A stretch of 64,000 nt of DNA from Glandiceps talaboti (GCF_964340395.1 NC_135554.1:16652092-16716091); one strand, 5' to 3'; shown: positions 1-12,858, counted from the first letter of the stretch. The notes: generated from the sequence alone by a model not told the origin. Made by a program: numbers and translations.

Positions 1-119
1 GATCTAAGATACGATATTGACGATTGTGATGTCATCAAATCTTGGAGGTTTTGGGTAATTATTTTCTTCTTCTTAACCAAGATCTCAATTTATCAATGTG
101 CATATATATCATCATACTA

Positions 120-358
120 TACACAGCCAAGCTTTACTTAGCATCTGTGTATAACATCATATCTTACAGTTTACTGAATACAGTGCAGAGACAGTCATGC
201 CAAGCTTTACTTAGCATCTGTGTATACCATTATATCTTGCAGTTTACTGAATGCAGTATAGAGACATGCCAAGCTTCTGTGTATACCATTATATCTTGCA
301 ATTTACTGAATACAGTTACTGTATAGAGACAGTCATGCCAAGCTTTACTTAGCCTCTA
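120..358. repeat. ~70-bp tandem repeat, 3-4 units
   Basis: Units share GCCAAGCTTTACTTAGC, CTGTGTATACCATTATAT and GTTTACTGAATACAG. One unit has an internal deletion. Confidence 0.85.
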
Positions 359-1950
359 AGGAATAACATTCAGACCGTACAGCAGTATGATAATTTCAAT
401 TTGCTTCATACATTGAAGTGGAAGCAGACAAACGTTCAAGTTGTCATTTCGGTGAGCGATAATACACTATCACCCTGAGGGGTATTTATCTATCTACTTT
501 TGAAACGTTTCCATACCGCGGCACCGCTGTCTGAATGTGGAGACAATTTGTTTTAGGTTGCATTATCCTACGACGGGCTGGGTTACCAACGACTTCATTT
601 TCAGTAAATCCCCTTGTGTATGAGCCTACGTTTTACAACGGAGCCAAGGAATCGCCTCCAGGGACACGGCTACAGTGCAATATTGATATAATTAACATCG
701 CTATCATTAATAATATATGAGAACGGTTCTCAAAGAAACTATGATGTGACTATAAAATAAAAGATCGGTACAAATTTCAGACATGTATGAGTACTGGATG
801 GCTGCTAGACCAAGAACCAGTTGGGTATTAGGTAAACAATAGTCTTAGATAGTGAATTATTATAAGGACTACTCGTTATTTCAATTAATTTATTTTCTAA
901 TTCATTAAATGGCGTCTATCACCGGCGGGCATATATCTCTACTGAAACTGTAGCTGCCCGTGTTGTTACTGTATATTCGATACGAGCACAGAGTTCTCAC
1001 TCTGTAGTGATCGCCGCGAAGAGCTTGATAAACCAACTGTGAAGAAAATCCAAACGTGACCGTTTTTCGCAATTTCCATAGCCCACAAATCAACGGCTTT
1101 TGTCAACAACGCAAGAGTTCCTCCTCTACAGCGCAAGAGTGATCAAGTTTCAAAATTGACTTGCGTGTTTCCTTTTCGTATGTCCAACCAGGAAATTGCA
1201 TTTACCACGAGATCAATTCCGATATTTAAGAAATTAAGATAAGGACTATGGGAGTACAATGAGACTAGTTCTGTAGGTAACAACAATAACACAGGTGTAC
1301 AGCATATTAAAGTGTTTCTCCACAAATGTTATGAAGGACGCCAATGAAAAATCGTCTCAGCTCCGAGGAAATAACGTTATTACTGCTTGAAGTGCCACGA
1401 GGCATATTTATGAGTCATTTATTCTATTTATAAACTTCTGGTCTGTATTCTATACACTTGATAGTCTACGCTTACAGTTCACTCATTGTAGCCGTATCGG
1501 AAATGGGCAAAATATTTCCTTAAAAGCTCGCGATAATTAATTCCAAAAAGCGGAAATTTTGGTTGTTAGTGCCGGCTAGTATGCTCTTTTTGTAGTTTAA
1601 TGTTCTGGCAAGCTATATGGATTGAGTTAATCAAACAGACTAGAAGAGATTTACACCTGCCGGAGAGAAACAAATTGGAAATTAAAACACCTTACGAATT
1701 AATAACAGGCAATCAATCTGATCCAACAAGCTGCCACAGAATTACCGTCACTGTGCTGGCGCTGTACTCTAGTCGACTTCGAATCACTTGGTCAATCAGT
1801 TTCTTCGCGAACCATCCGACAAAATGAGTTAAAGAAAAGATGTTTTGTAAATCTGTGTACAATTGTTTCGGTAAACATATTTATAGATAATTGTTGCAAT
1901 AAAGAGCAATGCAATAGAGGATTCATGCGATCAGTCATTGTGTAGGGTCA
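359..1950. other. Spacer, no gene supported
   Basis: CpG-containing unique-looking DNA. The short frames here show no recognisable protein. A segment around 1600-1710 weakly resembles a retroelement integrase and was not accepted. Confidence 0.5.
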
Positions 1951-2460
1951 ATGCTCAAAGTCTCAGCTACTCTGCTCTCAAAGTTCTGTATTCAAGGCTC
2001 GGAGACTCTGCTTTCAAAGTCGCATATATTCTACTCTCAAAGTCTGTGACTCTACTCACAAAGTCTCGGTGACGCTGCTCTAAAAGTCTCAGTGACTTTG
2101 CTCTAAAAGTCTCAGTGACTCTCCTCTAAAAATCTCGGAGACTCTGCTCTCAAAGTTTCAAAGACTCTGCTCTCAGTGCAGTGACGACTCTGCTCTAAGT
2201 CTCAGCGACACTGCTCTCTAGGTCTCAGTGACCCTGCTCTCTAAGTCTCGGTGACTCTGCTCTCAAACAAATCTCAGTGACGACTCTGTTCCCAAAGTCC
2301 CAGTGACTCTGCTCTCTAAGGCCCAGTGACTCTGCTCTCTAAGTCCCAGTGACTCTGCTCCCAAAGTCTCGGTTACTCTGCTCCGTCTCAGTTACTCTGC
2401 TCTCAAAGTATGTGACTCTGCTACCACAGTCTCAGTTACTCTGCTCTCAAAGTCTTAGTG
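1951..2460. repeat. ~22-bp minisatellite
   Basis: Degenerate units of the type AGTCTCAGTGACTCTGCTCT, repeated more than 20 times with many small indels. Confidence 0.9.
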
Positions 2461-3968
2461 ATAGGTACCATTATTAAAACATTAAAGGAACGCTAAGTAC
2501 CGGTATAGCTAAAACTAACTTTTGAATTTCCCGCCTTCAGTTATCAACACACCCTATTTCATTATACATGAGCATTTCTATGGGATCATAGCTGGTGTAG
2601 GCGACACCAACATGGAAAATTAAAAATAGGACCATATTATAATGCGATAACATACATGGGCATTAACGTTTACTTTTCACTCTGTGCAAGGGTAGGCATT
2701 TTTAATAACACGACGCAGGTTCCCCCCACCCCCAATACTTCTAATTTTAACTCTATCTATTAATCTGCTATCTCCACAAAGAGATAACCATTCCGATACT
2801 GAGTATGTAGTCCAGAAATTGAACGTGTCTTTGGTTATTTTAGATTAAATACACTTTAATGTTTTAGCAATTATCGACATGTGACGGAACTATTGATTAT
2901 CAGTAAACACAATGAACCAATGATTCGGTGACGTACATTATGACGTAAAGTTGGGGATGACGTCAGAGAATGTAGTCGCCTAAATGACAGTAACAATAGC
3001 TGAAAATATATGTCCTTACACACAATTTATTTAAAGCAGGATAAAATTTCTCCTTAAAACAAACAAAGCGGAAACAAAATAAGTCCTGGATTCTGTCCAA
3101 AACTAATCGTTATTGCGAAATAATACAAAGTCCTTCAATTGTTATTTGATTCTAAGAATAAAAGTTTAATAGAACATCGGCAACATACATAATTAGCTCA
3201 CATTAGTAACTATGATAAGGAGAAAGTGCGATGACCTTCCGACTCCTGGTGGGAATGTATTAAATAGCAGACATTAATTTGTTTGTTTGTTTGTTTGCTT
3301 GTTTCTAGCATTTAAGCGAAAAAATGGTGACGTTGACGTAATAGCAGTTGAGTTTTTATTAAAAACAAACCGGAAAGGGTATTTGGCATAAACGTGAACG
3401 AGTATTAGTACACATTGCATGATATACAATACTATAATTTGTCATGGCAACACCGTGGGTGTTTGTTAAAATTCAAAGTGGCAAGAGTGAACATCCTTCA
3501 GTTGTCACCCAGTTCAATGATACTGTCCTCTATAGCTCTGATAGGGAGCAGACATTTGGTCTATCTAGTTCAATAGCTATTGCCGCAATATTTTAGTTGG
3601 TATTATCATTGGACGTATATCATAGAAAACCCACTGTACATAAAGTCATGCATACAAACACACTACTGGGTGAGTTGACTGATTCTAAGGACTGCATTAT
3701 TTACAACTATTGCATTCACTAACATTTAGAGGATTTCTTTTTATTCAAAAAATGTCCCAATCGTCCCTGAACGGGTAAGAAAGAAAAGTAATCATTAGAA
3801 GGATCAATCTACATTTGACGGAGTATCAATAATCATCTCTTAGTTTTTGAAGTACATTGTTAGGTAAGCTGTGAACTCTTCGATCTTGTGTTTTGTTTGC
3901 TATTGGTTTTATGGTGATAAATAAAATATTTAGTATTACTAAGAAGGGAAAAGACAACACCAAGACAC
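2461..3968. other. Spacer with a cluster of TGACG motifs
   Basis: No gene recognised. Four TGACG motifs occur between 2881 and 2965, including a full palindromic TGACGTCA at 2958-2965. Confidence 0.45.
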
Positions 3969-4195
3969 TTCTCTTGGCTAGTAGGCTATAGGAGCACGCA
4001 GTTGATTGGCTAATGGGCTAGTAGCACAAAGCTGGTTGGCTAGGAGCCTTGTAGCTCGCAGCTGATTGGCTAGTAGGCTAGCAGCACGCAGCTAATTGGC
4101 TAGTAGGCTAGTAGCAAGCAGCTAGCTGATTGGGTAGTAGGCTAGGAACACACAGCTGATTGGCTAGTAGGCTAGCAACACACAGCTGATTACTA
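3969..4195. repeat. ~30-bp minisatellite
   Basis: Units of the type GATTGGCTAGTAGGCTAGCA plus GCACGCAGCT, about seven copies, rich in the GCTAG motif. Confidence 0.85.
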
Positions 4196-5130
4196 AGGAA
4201 CGACAAGTTTGTGGTTAATGAAGTCATAGGTTGGAATCCATGCTATGGTTTTCATAACATGTTTTGTAGTCCATAATAATATTATGGAGTACAGTCTACT
4301 AAAAAAGGTGTGGTGGCGTTTCAGTGATCAGACTGGACAATCAATCAACGTGTCTGTTCGTTCCTGACTGCTACACACGATCCTACCAACGTTCACATTT
4401 TACGGGATGGGTCGAGGGTTCGGTCTAACCACAGTATGCAAACGAGTGTGAATAATAATCATAAGTATACCGATGTGTAAAGTAACACACGACAACTTAT
4501 CATGTGTAGCCGTCACCAGATTTTTATGTTTTCTTGTTACGTTCTTGTGCCACTGGAATAAAACTCAATTAAATTAAATGCAAAGCTACAAGACTGAAAA
4601 TACAATCATAAAAATCAACAACTCGCAAGAATATTTATCAATATCGACTGAAAGTGCATGCAGATGACAATAGCACAAGTAAACATATGGTAATTGGTGA
4701 CTGTAGAGGCGAGAAAACAAAGGTATATTGAGAAACATGACGACTTACGATCGACTGTCCAGATTAGTCACATAGCTAAAGTAATAGGTCAATAGAATTA
4801 CTTTTTACGAGATGAACCAGATTGCCATTTTGTGGTTGGTCACATGACTCGACTACGATGCGTCGTAGCACTGTCATCGCTTTGTTTTCTCCAGTTTCGC
4901 CTGGAGACTGTGTATACATACGGTACGATCTGGGGCGGGGCATTTTACAGACACATAGTAATAATAAATATGACGGAGAAATGAGGTACTGAGAAAACAT
5001 TAACTTTACAACTTTCAATGGGTTAGCAACTGATCAAATGGGCGTGGTTTTGGGGTTTTTGTTTTTATAATTGCAATCTGCATAAATATCAGGGATGTCG
5101 CTGTGCACGTTGCTTCACTCACATGGAATG
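4196..5130. other. Spacer, no gene supported
   Basis: AT-rich DNA. Short frames only, none recognisable. Confidence 0.5.
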
Positions 5131-5440
5131 ATATTACGAGTAACACTGAAGTAAAGCACTTTCTGTATGTGCTACACTTGTTTATATCTTGTTTATAGCA
5201 TTCACATTACAACTAGCAACACTAAAGTAAAGTACTTTCTCTATGTGCTACACTTATGTATAGCATTCATATCAAGTGTAAAAGTATACTGTTTCGCTTG
5301 GTTTATTTACAAGCCCAGCATGTGGCCTTTCTAATGTGGTCAACTAGCAAATGAAACAGTATACTTTTACACTTGATATGGATGCTATAAACGATTGTGG
5401 TACATACAGAAAACACTTTACTTCGGTATTATGGGTTGTA
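5131..5440 (-). mobile_element. Family D foldback element, copy 1
   Basis: Two inverted arms, each carrying a version of AAGTAAAGYRYTTTCTNTATG, surround a central palindrome whose stems contain AAGTGTAAAAGTATAC (plus reading on the left, again on the right as ACAGTATACTTTTACACTTG). No coding capacity. It matches the element at 38836-39600 in opposite orientation. Confidence 0.75.
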
Positions 5441-5879
5441 AATATCCAAGCATGGGTTCAGGGTACCATGAGTCGTTTTTGTGTGTGCAAATAACAGTTT
5501 GTAACATTGGTATGCTAATACATCATTACCCCGTGATATACGTATAATATTATAATAATATGAATTAATAATACTATCCATAATAAATATATTACCGATA
5601 GCTATCACCACGGTCAAGTGTTTGCCATTCAAGAATTTATTTAAAGATTTTTAAATGTGATTATCGGTCGTTCTTCGTATATTAACAATTGTCATTATTC
5701 TGTTTGCTGTTTGTTACTTTCATTGGACGGTGGTGAATCATGTCGTTGTCATTTCTCTCAGGAGATATAAATCAAAGTTTTTTTTTGTCAATGAGTATCA
5801 TAATTTCCATTGATACGCGTACTATTCATTCATAGGTTATGGATGTAAAGGAAATCAGATTTACCACAGATTATATATA
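5441..5879. other. Spacer, no gene supported
   Basis: AT-rich, no recognisable coding segment. Confidence 0.45.
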
Positions 5880-6750
5880 ATATCACCTCTGTTTTTCTTT
5901 GTTAAGCGTTAATTACGAACCAAATCTGATATATTGGTGGTAAATCCTGTGATCTTGCTTTCACACGTTATAACAAAATATCACCTAAAGATGAATAATA
6001 ATTATGTTAACTTGATTGAAACAGAGCTTTGAAGAACATGTTTTGATAATTAATTCGGTGTTCACAATTGATGGATTTAGCGTGTTTCATTGTTGTCAAA
6101 CCCATGAACAAATTAACTTCCGAGTGAAAGCAAAAAGTTAAATAACATTAATTGCTGAAGCAATCAACATATGCCTCTCTCATAATGTACTTTTGTAAAT
6201 GTTCTGAATACATCATCAGAATACAACAGTACGCGTCATTGAACTGGAAACCCCCTGGGGGCTGTGCGAAGACGACGATTTGATATCCGGTGTGGAAAAA
6301 AAATCAAACCACACTAGGACATTTCGTGCGAGTGTGATATCACCTGTCTCTGATAAATTTAATTACAAACTGGTGTGATCCGCTCCTAGGAGTTTTTGCG
6401 ATCTGTTATTCACACATAATGACAACTAAGAGATAAATAAAACAATTATTATGAATACTTTACTTTCCAAATGACATTACAAAGATAATTGAACAGCGCG
6501 TTTGATAGAATATTGTTTGAATTGATCAAAGAGCTTTCCACAATTGATTCTACAGGAGGCAAAAAAGAACCACGGCGCAGTCGGTAGATGTTTTTCAATA
6601 GAAGAGTTTTGTAAATAATTGATTTGTATTTGAACGTATTATCAACACACATCGTTGATTTGGATACCCTTGGGGCTGCTACTAAAAGGAAGTTTTGATA
6701 TCCGCTGAAGAACATCAAACTAATCAAGGACAGTTTTGATTTCCCGTGCT
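5880..6750. repeat. Diverged two-unit tandem duplication (~430 bp)
   Basis: Shared landmarks recur in the same order in both halves: TATCACCT, a TAATTAC block, a GATCT..TTCACAC block, ATAAT(A)ATTATG, CACAATTGAT, and CCCC(T)TGGGG followed by TTGATATCCG. Strongly diverged, so an old event. Confidence 0.6.
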
Positions 6751-6949
6751 AAATATCTATCTTTCCTGTTCTCACTCGATTAACGGCATACATGCATAAA
6801 TCTCAACAATAGACAAAATATGCCAACATGTGCACCAAATGTGCCGTTTGATTGGCGAACAAAGCATGCACAGCGGGTCAGTCACGTGATGGACATAAAT
6901 ACAGAGGCAAAGATATATGGTGATGCATGCATAATTCATGTATCCTAGC

Positions 6950-7068
6950 ACGCATACATACATACATACATACGCACGCACACACACACACACACACATA
7001 CATACATACATACACACGCACGCACACACACACACATACATACATACACACACACATACATACATACA

Positions 7069-7104
<36 letters not shown>

Positions 7105-7217
7105 CACACACATGCATACATACATACATACATAGTCATACATACATACATACATACATACATACATACATACATACATAGTCATACATACATACATACA
7201 TACATACATACATACAT

Positions 7218-7276
<59 letters not shown>
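6950..7276. repeat. (ACAT)n/(CA)n microsatellite
   Basis: Alternating ACAT, CACA and CGCA tracts. The long frames across it on both strands are repeat translations, not genes. Confidence 0.97.
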
Positions 7277-7278
<2 letters not shown>

Positions 7279-7486
7279 TATATATATTTATACGGATGGA
7301 CAGGTAGACTAACTGACTGACTGACTGGCTGGCTGGCTGGCCGGCTGGCCGGCTGGCTGGCTGGCTGGTTGGTTGGTTGGTTGGTTGGTTGGTTGGTTGG
7401 TTGGTTGGTTGGTTGGTTGGTTGGTTGGTTGGTTGGTTGACTGACTGACTGACTGACTGACTGACTGACTGACTGACTGACTGACT
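7277..7486. repeat. Composite microsatellite module, copy 1
   Basis: GATATATATATTTATACGG, then ATGGACAGGTAGACT, followed by (GACT)n, (GGCT)n, (GGTT)n and (GACT)n. The same ordered module recurs at 17690-17820. Confidence 0.9.
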
Positions 7487-8645
7487 CTGTGACTGTAAGC
7501 AATACATCCATAGTAATGTGGTAAATAACATTACATCTAACTCGCACTGAATAATCAATCATGGCTATAGAAACAAACACCTTATGATATAACTGTAAAC
7601 CTATGAAAAATGAAAATGTTAAATAATTTCACAATAAACAATGAGACCTTCTAAGAGTCATGAATACAAATAAAAGTTCGAAAAACAATCACCAAGTTTC
7701 TACGAAACTATCTGAATGATCGCTAATGAAGAATATAATGTAATATACAAGAGTATAATGAAGCCACAAATTACTATTCTGCCATACATTAGTAATATAA
7801 CATGTCCTCTAGTTATATTCAAAATAGAGAGAAAGAAAAAAAAGAAAAATATAGAAAAAAGATACAACTATGATAAAAGACAAAAAGTCTAAAATGTAAG
7901 TATTGCAGTTTTTGTTGAATTGATTATAAATATGACAGCAGCAAGCACTGCATATTATAAATACTAGACTGTGCCAACTTGAAAACACCCAGGTTTCCAT
8001 ATTCCGACATGCTACTATCAAACAAAAGAACACAAGTCAATTTCATCATTTTTATAACATGAATACAGGATGTTAAATTTGCAGGTGTTTGTCTATCTCA
8101 AAGACAAACACTTTCATCCATCCAACAATATTTTTAAAGTTAGAAGAATTCGGAAGTCGATTGGCTCTTTATTGAGAATCGAGCTTCAGGAACCCACGCA
8201 GGTGTTGACGTGGAACGAATATACAGCATCTGCAAATTGATGGAATTGTACTTCCTGTGAATCTATTCACTCCCAAGAACGACATTCTGCCAAACCTACA
8301 ACACATAGGAAACGTTAATTACATCGCTTATTTTTCGGAGATGAGTTCAGGCAGGTGTAAGCAAAACATTAACCAAGACAGATACAAATTCGAGTGTCTC
8401 TGCATGTCAACGTTTACTAAGTTGACGAATCCTCGGAAATCTATCTCCGTTCTGCTTTGCATTTTATCTGAGGGTAACATCGATCAGGTTTAGTAACCGG
8501 AAATTGATCTTTATTAATAACGCATAGGGTTTGATGATAGGATAGACAATACATGGGAAACACATTGTGGCGAATAAAGACTGAACATTTCACTGGTCAC
8601 CTGCTGTATTTTGATTTTTGAACTATCCACGTGCTGTTATAGATA
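7487..8645. other. Spacer with a degenerate Ig-like segment
   Basis: Mostly AT-rich. The plus-strand frame at 8257-8493 contains a stretch around SGRCKQN, DRYKFEC and STFT that resembles the C' to F strands of an immunoglobulin V-type fold. There are no clean splice boundaries and the conserved tryptophan is absent, so a decayed exon is the most that can be said. Confidence 0.25.
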
Positions 8646-9719
8646 TCTCACACTAGATGTATGACTTAGTTTGTGTCTGGTATGACTTAGTCGATATGTG
8701 TTATAGATCTCACACTAGATGAATGACTTAGTCGATGTCTCTTATGGATCTCACACTAGATGTATGACTTAGTGTGTTATGGATCTCACACTAGCTGTAT
8801 GACTTAGTCGATGTGTGTTATAGTATAGATCTCACACTAGATGAATGACTTAGTCGGTGTATTATAGATCTCACTAGATGTATGACTTAGTCAGTGCCTG
8901 TTATGGATCTAACGCTAGCTGTATGACTTAGTCGATGTCTGTTATGGATCTCACACTAGATGTATGACTTAGTGTGTTATGGATCTCACACTAGCTGTAT
9001 GACTTAGTCGATGTGTGTTATAGTATAGATCTCACACTAGATGAATGACTTAGTCGGTGTATTATAGATCTCACTAGATGTATGACTTAGTCAGTGCCTG
9101 TTATGGATCTAACGCTAGCTGTATGACTTAGTCGATGTCTGTTATGGATCTCACACTAGATGTATGACTTAGTCGATGTCTGTTATAGATTTCACACTAG
9201 CTGTATAACTTAGTCGATGTCTGTTATGGATCTCACACTAGATGTATGACTAAGTCGATGTCTGTTATGGATCTCACACTAGATGTATGACTTAGTCGAT
9301 GTCTGTTATAGATTTCACACTAGCTGTATAACTTAGTCGATGTCTGTTATGGATCTCACACTAGATGAATGACTTAGTCGTGTTATAGATCTCACATTAG
9401 CTGTATGACTTAGTCGATGTCTGTTATGGATCTCACACTAGATGTATGACTTAGTCGATGTCTGTTATGGATCTCACACTAGATGTATGACTTAGTCGGT
9501 GTGTTATAGATCTCACACTAGATGTATGCCTTAGTCGGTGTGTTATAGATCTCACACTAGATGTATGACTTAGTCGGTGTGTTAAAGATCTCACACTAGA
9601 TGTATGACTTAGTCGATGTCTGTTATAGATCTAACACTAGATGAATGACTTAGTCGGTGTCTGTTATAGATCTAACACTAGATGAATGACATGGTCGATG
9701 TCTGTTATAGATCTCACAC
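8646..9719. repeat. 41-bp minisatellite with 200-bp higher-order unit
   Basis: Units of the type GATCTCACACTAGATGTATG plus ACTTAGTCGATGTCTGTTATG, about 26 copies. A set of five units repeats nearly exactly with a 200-bp offset (the same junction occurs at 8771 and 8971). Confidence 0.93.

Positions 9720-9796
<77 letters not shown>
9720..9796. repeat. (AT)n microsatellite
   Basis: Almost uninterrupted AT dinucleotides directly following the last unit of the 41-bp array. Confidence 0.97.
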
Positions 9797-9799
<3 letters not shown>

Positions 9800-10783
9800 A
9801 TTCTATTTTCTCTCGAACTATCAATTTACAGAGCAACTCTATATAGTCCTATCGATCTATCTATTACATACACATACGCGCGCGGATGCATATGCATGCA
9901 CGCACGCACGCGCGCCTGCGTTCTAATGTTAACGTGCAGTAAACAGCAGTAAATTTATACACGACATCTCTTTCACTTGTGACTGCCAGTAATAAATGGA
10001 AAACGTTCGGCCATAGGGTTTGCATAAAACGTGGCATTTAAAGTCCATATCCATAACACTTACTGATCTCTAAGTATGGCAGATAAACACCAAACGCGTG
10101 AAAAATGATACTTACTTTATCCCTTTCTATCCATGTAGAACACTGAGGCATCAAATTTCCGAAAATATGATTTTTTGCAAGAATTGAATTTCTATGAATT
10201 AAGTTGGACACGTTTAGAAATTAAAAGATTAGCGGAGGCGTGTGATTTTGACGCCTCTTCCTAGAACTGTTCTAGTCTGATAATATTTAGTAAAACCTGT
10301 CCAGTGTGTCGTGATAAAACACATCACTTTCCTGTCGTAGACGTATTGCCTATAGCTGTGTTAAATCGCTAAATTAACAATTTTCTCATGAAATACACAA
10401 CTACCGGTAGTGTTGTAGCTGACGGGAAACATCTGCCACGGTATATAAATCAATTCACACAGTTATGAATTAACCACTGACTTTACACTCTGACTAATAA
10501 TAAGTTTATCATCATAAAATATCATATGGCCAATAGTGTTGCTCTCCAGAAAAGGAAAGTTTCAGTGTCATCCAAATTATAGACACTGTAGTATTTCAAG
10601 AAATCAACTTTCGTTTCGTCCAATACCATGATTTAATCATTTAATTTGCTTGTTTTTGTCACATTTCCATGATGATAGTTTCTTTCATAACTATTTGTCT
10701 GTATAGTTCTGCATTACATGTCCATTTCTTGTCAATTTCAGGCATGTCTTAACATTTCTCACTTTATCAGCATCCAGAGATAC
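9797..10783. other. Spacer, no gene supported
   Basis: No recognisable coding or RNA gene. Confidence 0.5.
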
Positions 10784-10987
10784 GTATTCACTAGCCCACC
10801 TGTAGACTTGAACGACTATTGCGACTACACACTATTCCGCGATCCTAACTGACAATTCGACTTTCTGAATTTTCGCTATCGTTTTCAGAGTCCAGCGAAA
10901 ATTCAAAAGTTAAAAATGTCGGTTAGGATAGCTGAATAGTGTAGTAGCGATAGTCCTTGAAGTCTACAGGTAGGCTATGTATTCACT
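10784..10987. mobile_element. MITE-like hairpin element
   Basis: Inverted arms start TAGCCCACCTGTAGACTT and end AGTCTACAGGTAGGCTA, running inwards to TCCTAAC/GTTAGGA. The whole is bounded by direct repeats GTATTCACT at 10784-10792 and 10979-10987, consistent with an 8-9-bp target duplication as in hAT-type elements. Confidence 0.7.
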
Positions 10988-11889
10988 GTACAAAAAATGT
11001 AGTCGGCGGCCGGAGAAATCAATTCTCTACTATCTCAGGGGCTTCTTTCTCAACAGACTTTGTCTAGAAAGTGAAGTTAGATCTCTGTTATACGAATAAA
11101 ATATTGACTAGTATGTTCGTCAGTTTAAACACAGTGGATTACATTGTCATTTTGTCTTTCTGCTATTTGTAAGCTTTGCCTTCAGCCATAAAGCTTTGAA
11201 TACATTACACAACAATACAGTCGCTTAAAACGTCTACGATGGCCCAGTACAGTGCCTTTCTATGCCGCAAAAACAATGCTGTCAACAGAATCTTATTTCA
11301 TTCGCATATTAAGCGATTTATAAGACATTCGGATGATAGAAGTATTGACGGATCAAGTTTCATTCACTCTTTTTTTTCATGTTCTGTTCTTTTACATTTT
11401 TGTCTCGGAAATTTGTGCTTAAAAGTCACAGAGTCACACAAGTATGACACATAGGAGACCGAGTAAAAAGAGATGGCACAGATGCTACGGTTCAGATTAC
11501 ATAGCTAGACAATTAGATTTATTTTCATTTGGGGGAGGTCATGACATCTATTTTGTTGTTATCTCTGTTAATTTTCTGATCATTTACGCCATATTCGAGA
11601 TATTTTTCTCAAACAATTAGTTTAGACGAGAGAAAATGTAGACATAGTCGTGCAATTGGAACACGATTATCTTTATATGACCGCTGTTTACTGAGTTTTA
11701 CTTGTGTTATCTAATACTATCTATTCATTCGTTCATTTTTTTTTTCAATTTCATTTGCGCTCGTCTTTATTCATTTACATAGTCTACCTCATCACGTACA
11801 TCTACTCGTTTCTTTGTTTATTTGCTCTTTACAAAGATCCCCAATTTTGAATTTAATTTTCACTACGCATAAGCCAAATTATTGTCTTT
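10988..11889. other. Spacer, no gene supported
   Basis: The frame at 11239-11454 has no recognisable homology and shows no splice signals worth calling. Confidence 0.45.
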
Positions 11890-12170
11890 GGACAGATAAT
11901 ATAGATTATATACCCTGGTCGTTCTAAGTCACGACAACCCGAGTCTATGTCATTTGTTCTCCTCGAAAAAAAACTATACCAAATCGCCATTATTTTTCCC
12001 GATCGATTTTTCATCATTTAAGCTTGAGGGTACAATTATATTATTCTCCAGTATTTTACTTCATTCAGTCGGAAAATACTCGTGACCTGAGGGGTTGTCG
12101 CTACTTGTCTAGCGACTGGTAGTGACAAGGCCCCTTAGGTCACTTGAATTTTCCTTAGCTAAAAGAGTTT
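11890..12170 (-). mobile_element. Family A inverted-repeat element, copy 1
   Basis: In reverse complement it aligns along its length with the copy at 23440. It shares GTCGCTAGAC, AGGTCACGAGTATTTTC, TGAATGAAG, TACTGGAGAATAATAT and the tail GTCGTGAC..TAGAACGACCAG.GTATA. Confidence 0.75.
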
Positions 12171-12477
12171 TTGGGGACTATCTAATTATTCATCTCTTTA
12201 GAACCATATATTTCACTCTCCACATAACGGTCACCGATGGAAATAACAAGTGGTATTCAAATAATAACATACTAACGTGTAATTAATTGACTAGCTGTAG
12301 TCCAACATTATCATTATTCAAATAACTTAATAAATCTTACCTACCCTAAATATTACGTTAGACCCATAATTAGTGAAATCTGAATTTAATGCTTTACAAA
12401 GAAGTGGAAGTCAGTCGGACTCTTTTTATGTGGAATGTTTATATGTCCTGACAGTGGTTTAACAGCCAGTCACAGGC
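12171..12477. other. Spacer, no gene supported
   Basis: AT-rich, nothing recognised. Confidence 0.5.
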
Positions 12478-12479
12478 TG

Positions 12480-12532
<53 letters not shown>

Positions 12533-12536
12533 GTCG

Positions 12537-12568
<32 letters not shown>

Positions 12569-12573
12569 ATCAT

Positions 12574-12614
<41 letters not shown>

Positions 12615-12823
12615 GCACCACCACCACCACCACCACATCATCATCATCACCACCACCACCACCAACACCACATCATCATCATCAGCACCACCACCACCAC
12701 CACCACATCATCACCACCACCACATCATCATCATCACCATCATCAGCAGCAGCAGCACCACCACCTCCTCCTCCTCATCATCATCATCACCATCACCATC
12801 ATCATCATCACCATCACCATCAC

Positions 12824-12858
<35 letters not shown>

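Noticed and set aside
1600-1827. Copia-like integrase fragment (segment around KTPYELITGNQSD)
   Set aside because: Only one short block resembles integrase (KTPYE.L.G); no flanking pol or LTR sequence was seen.
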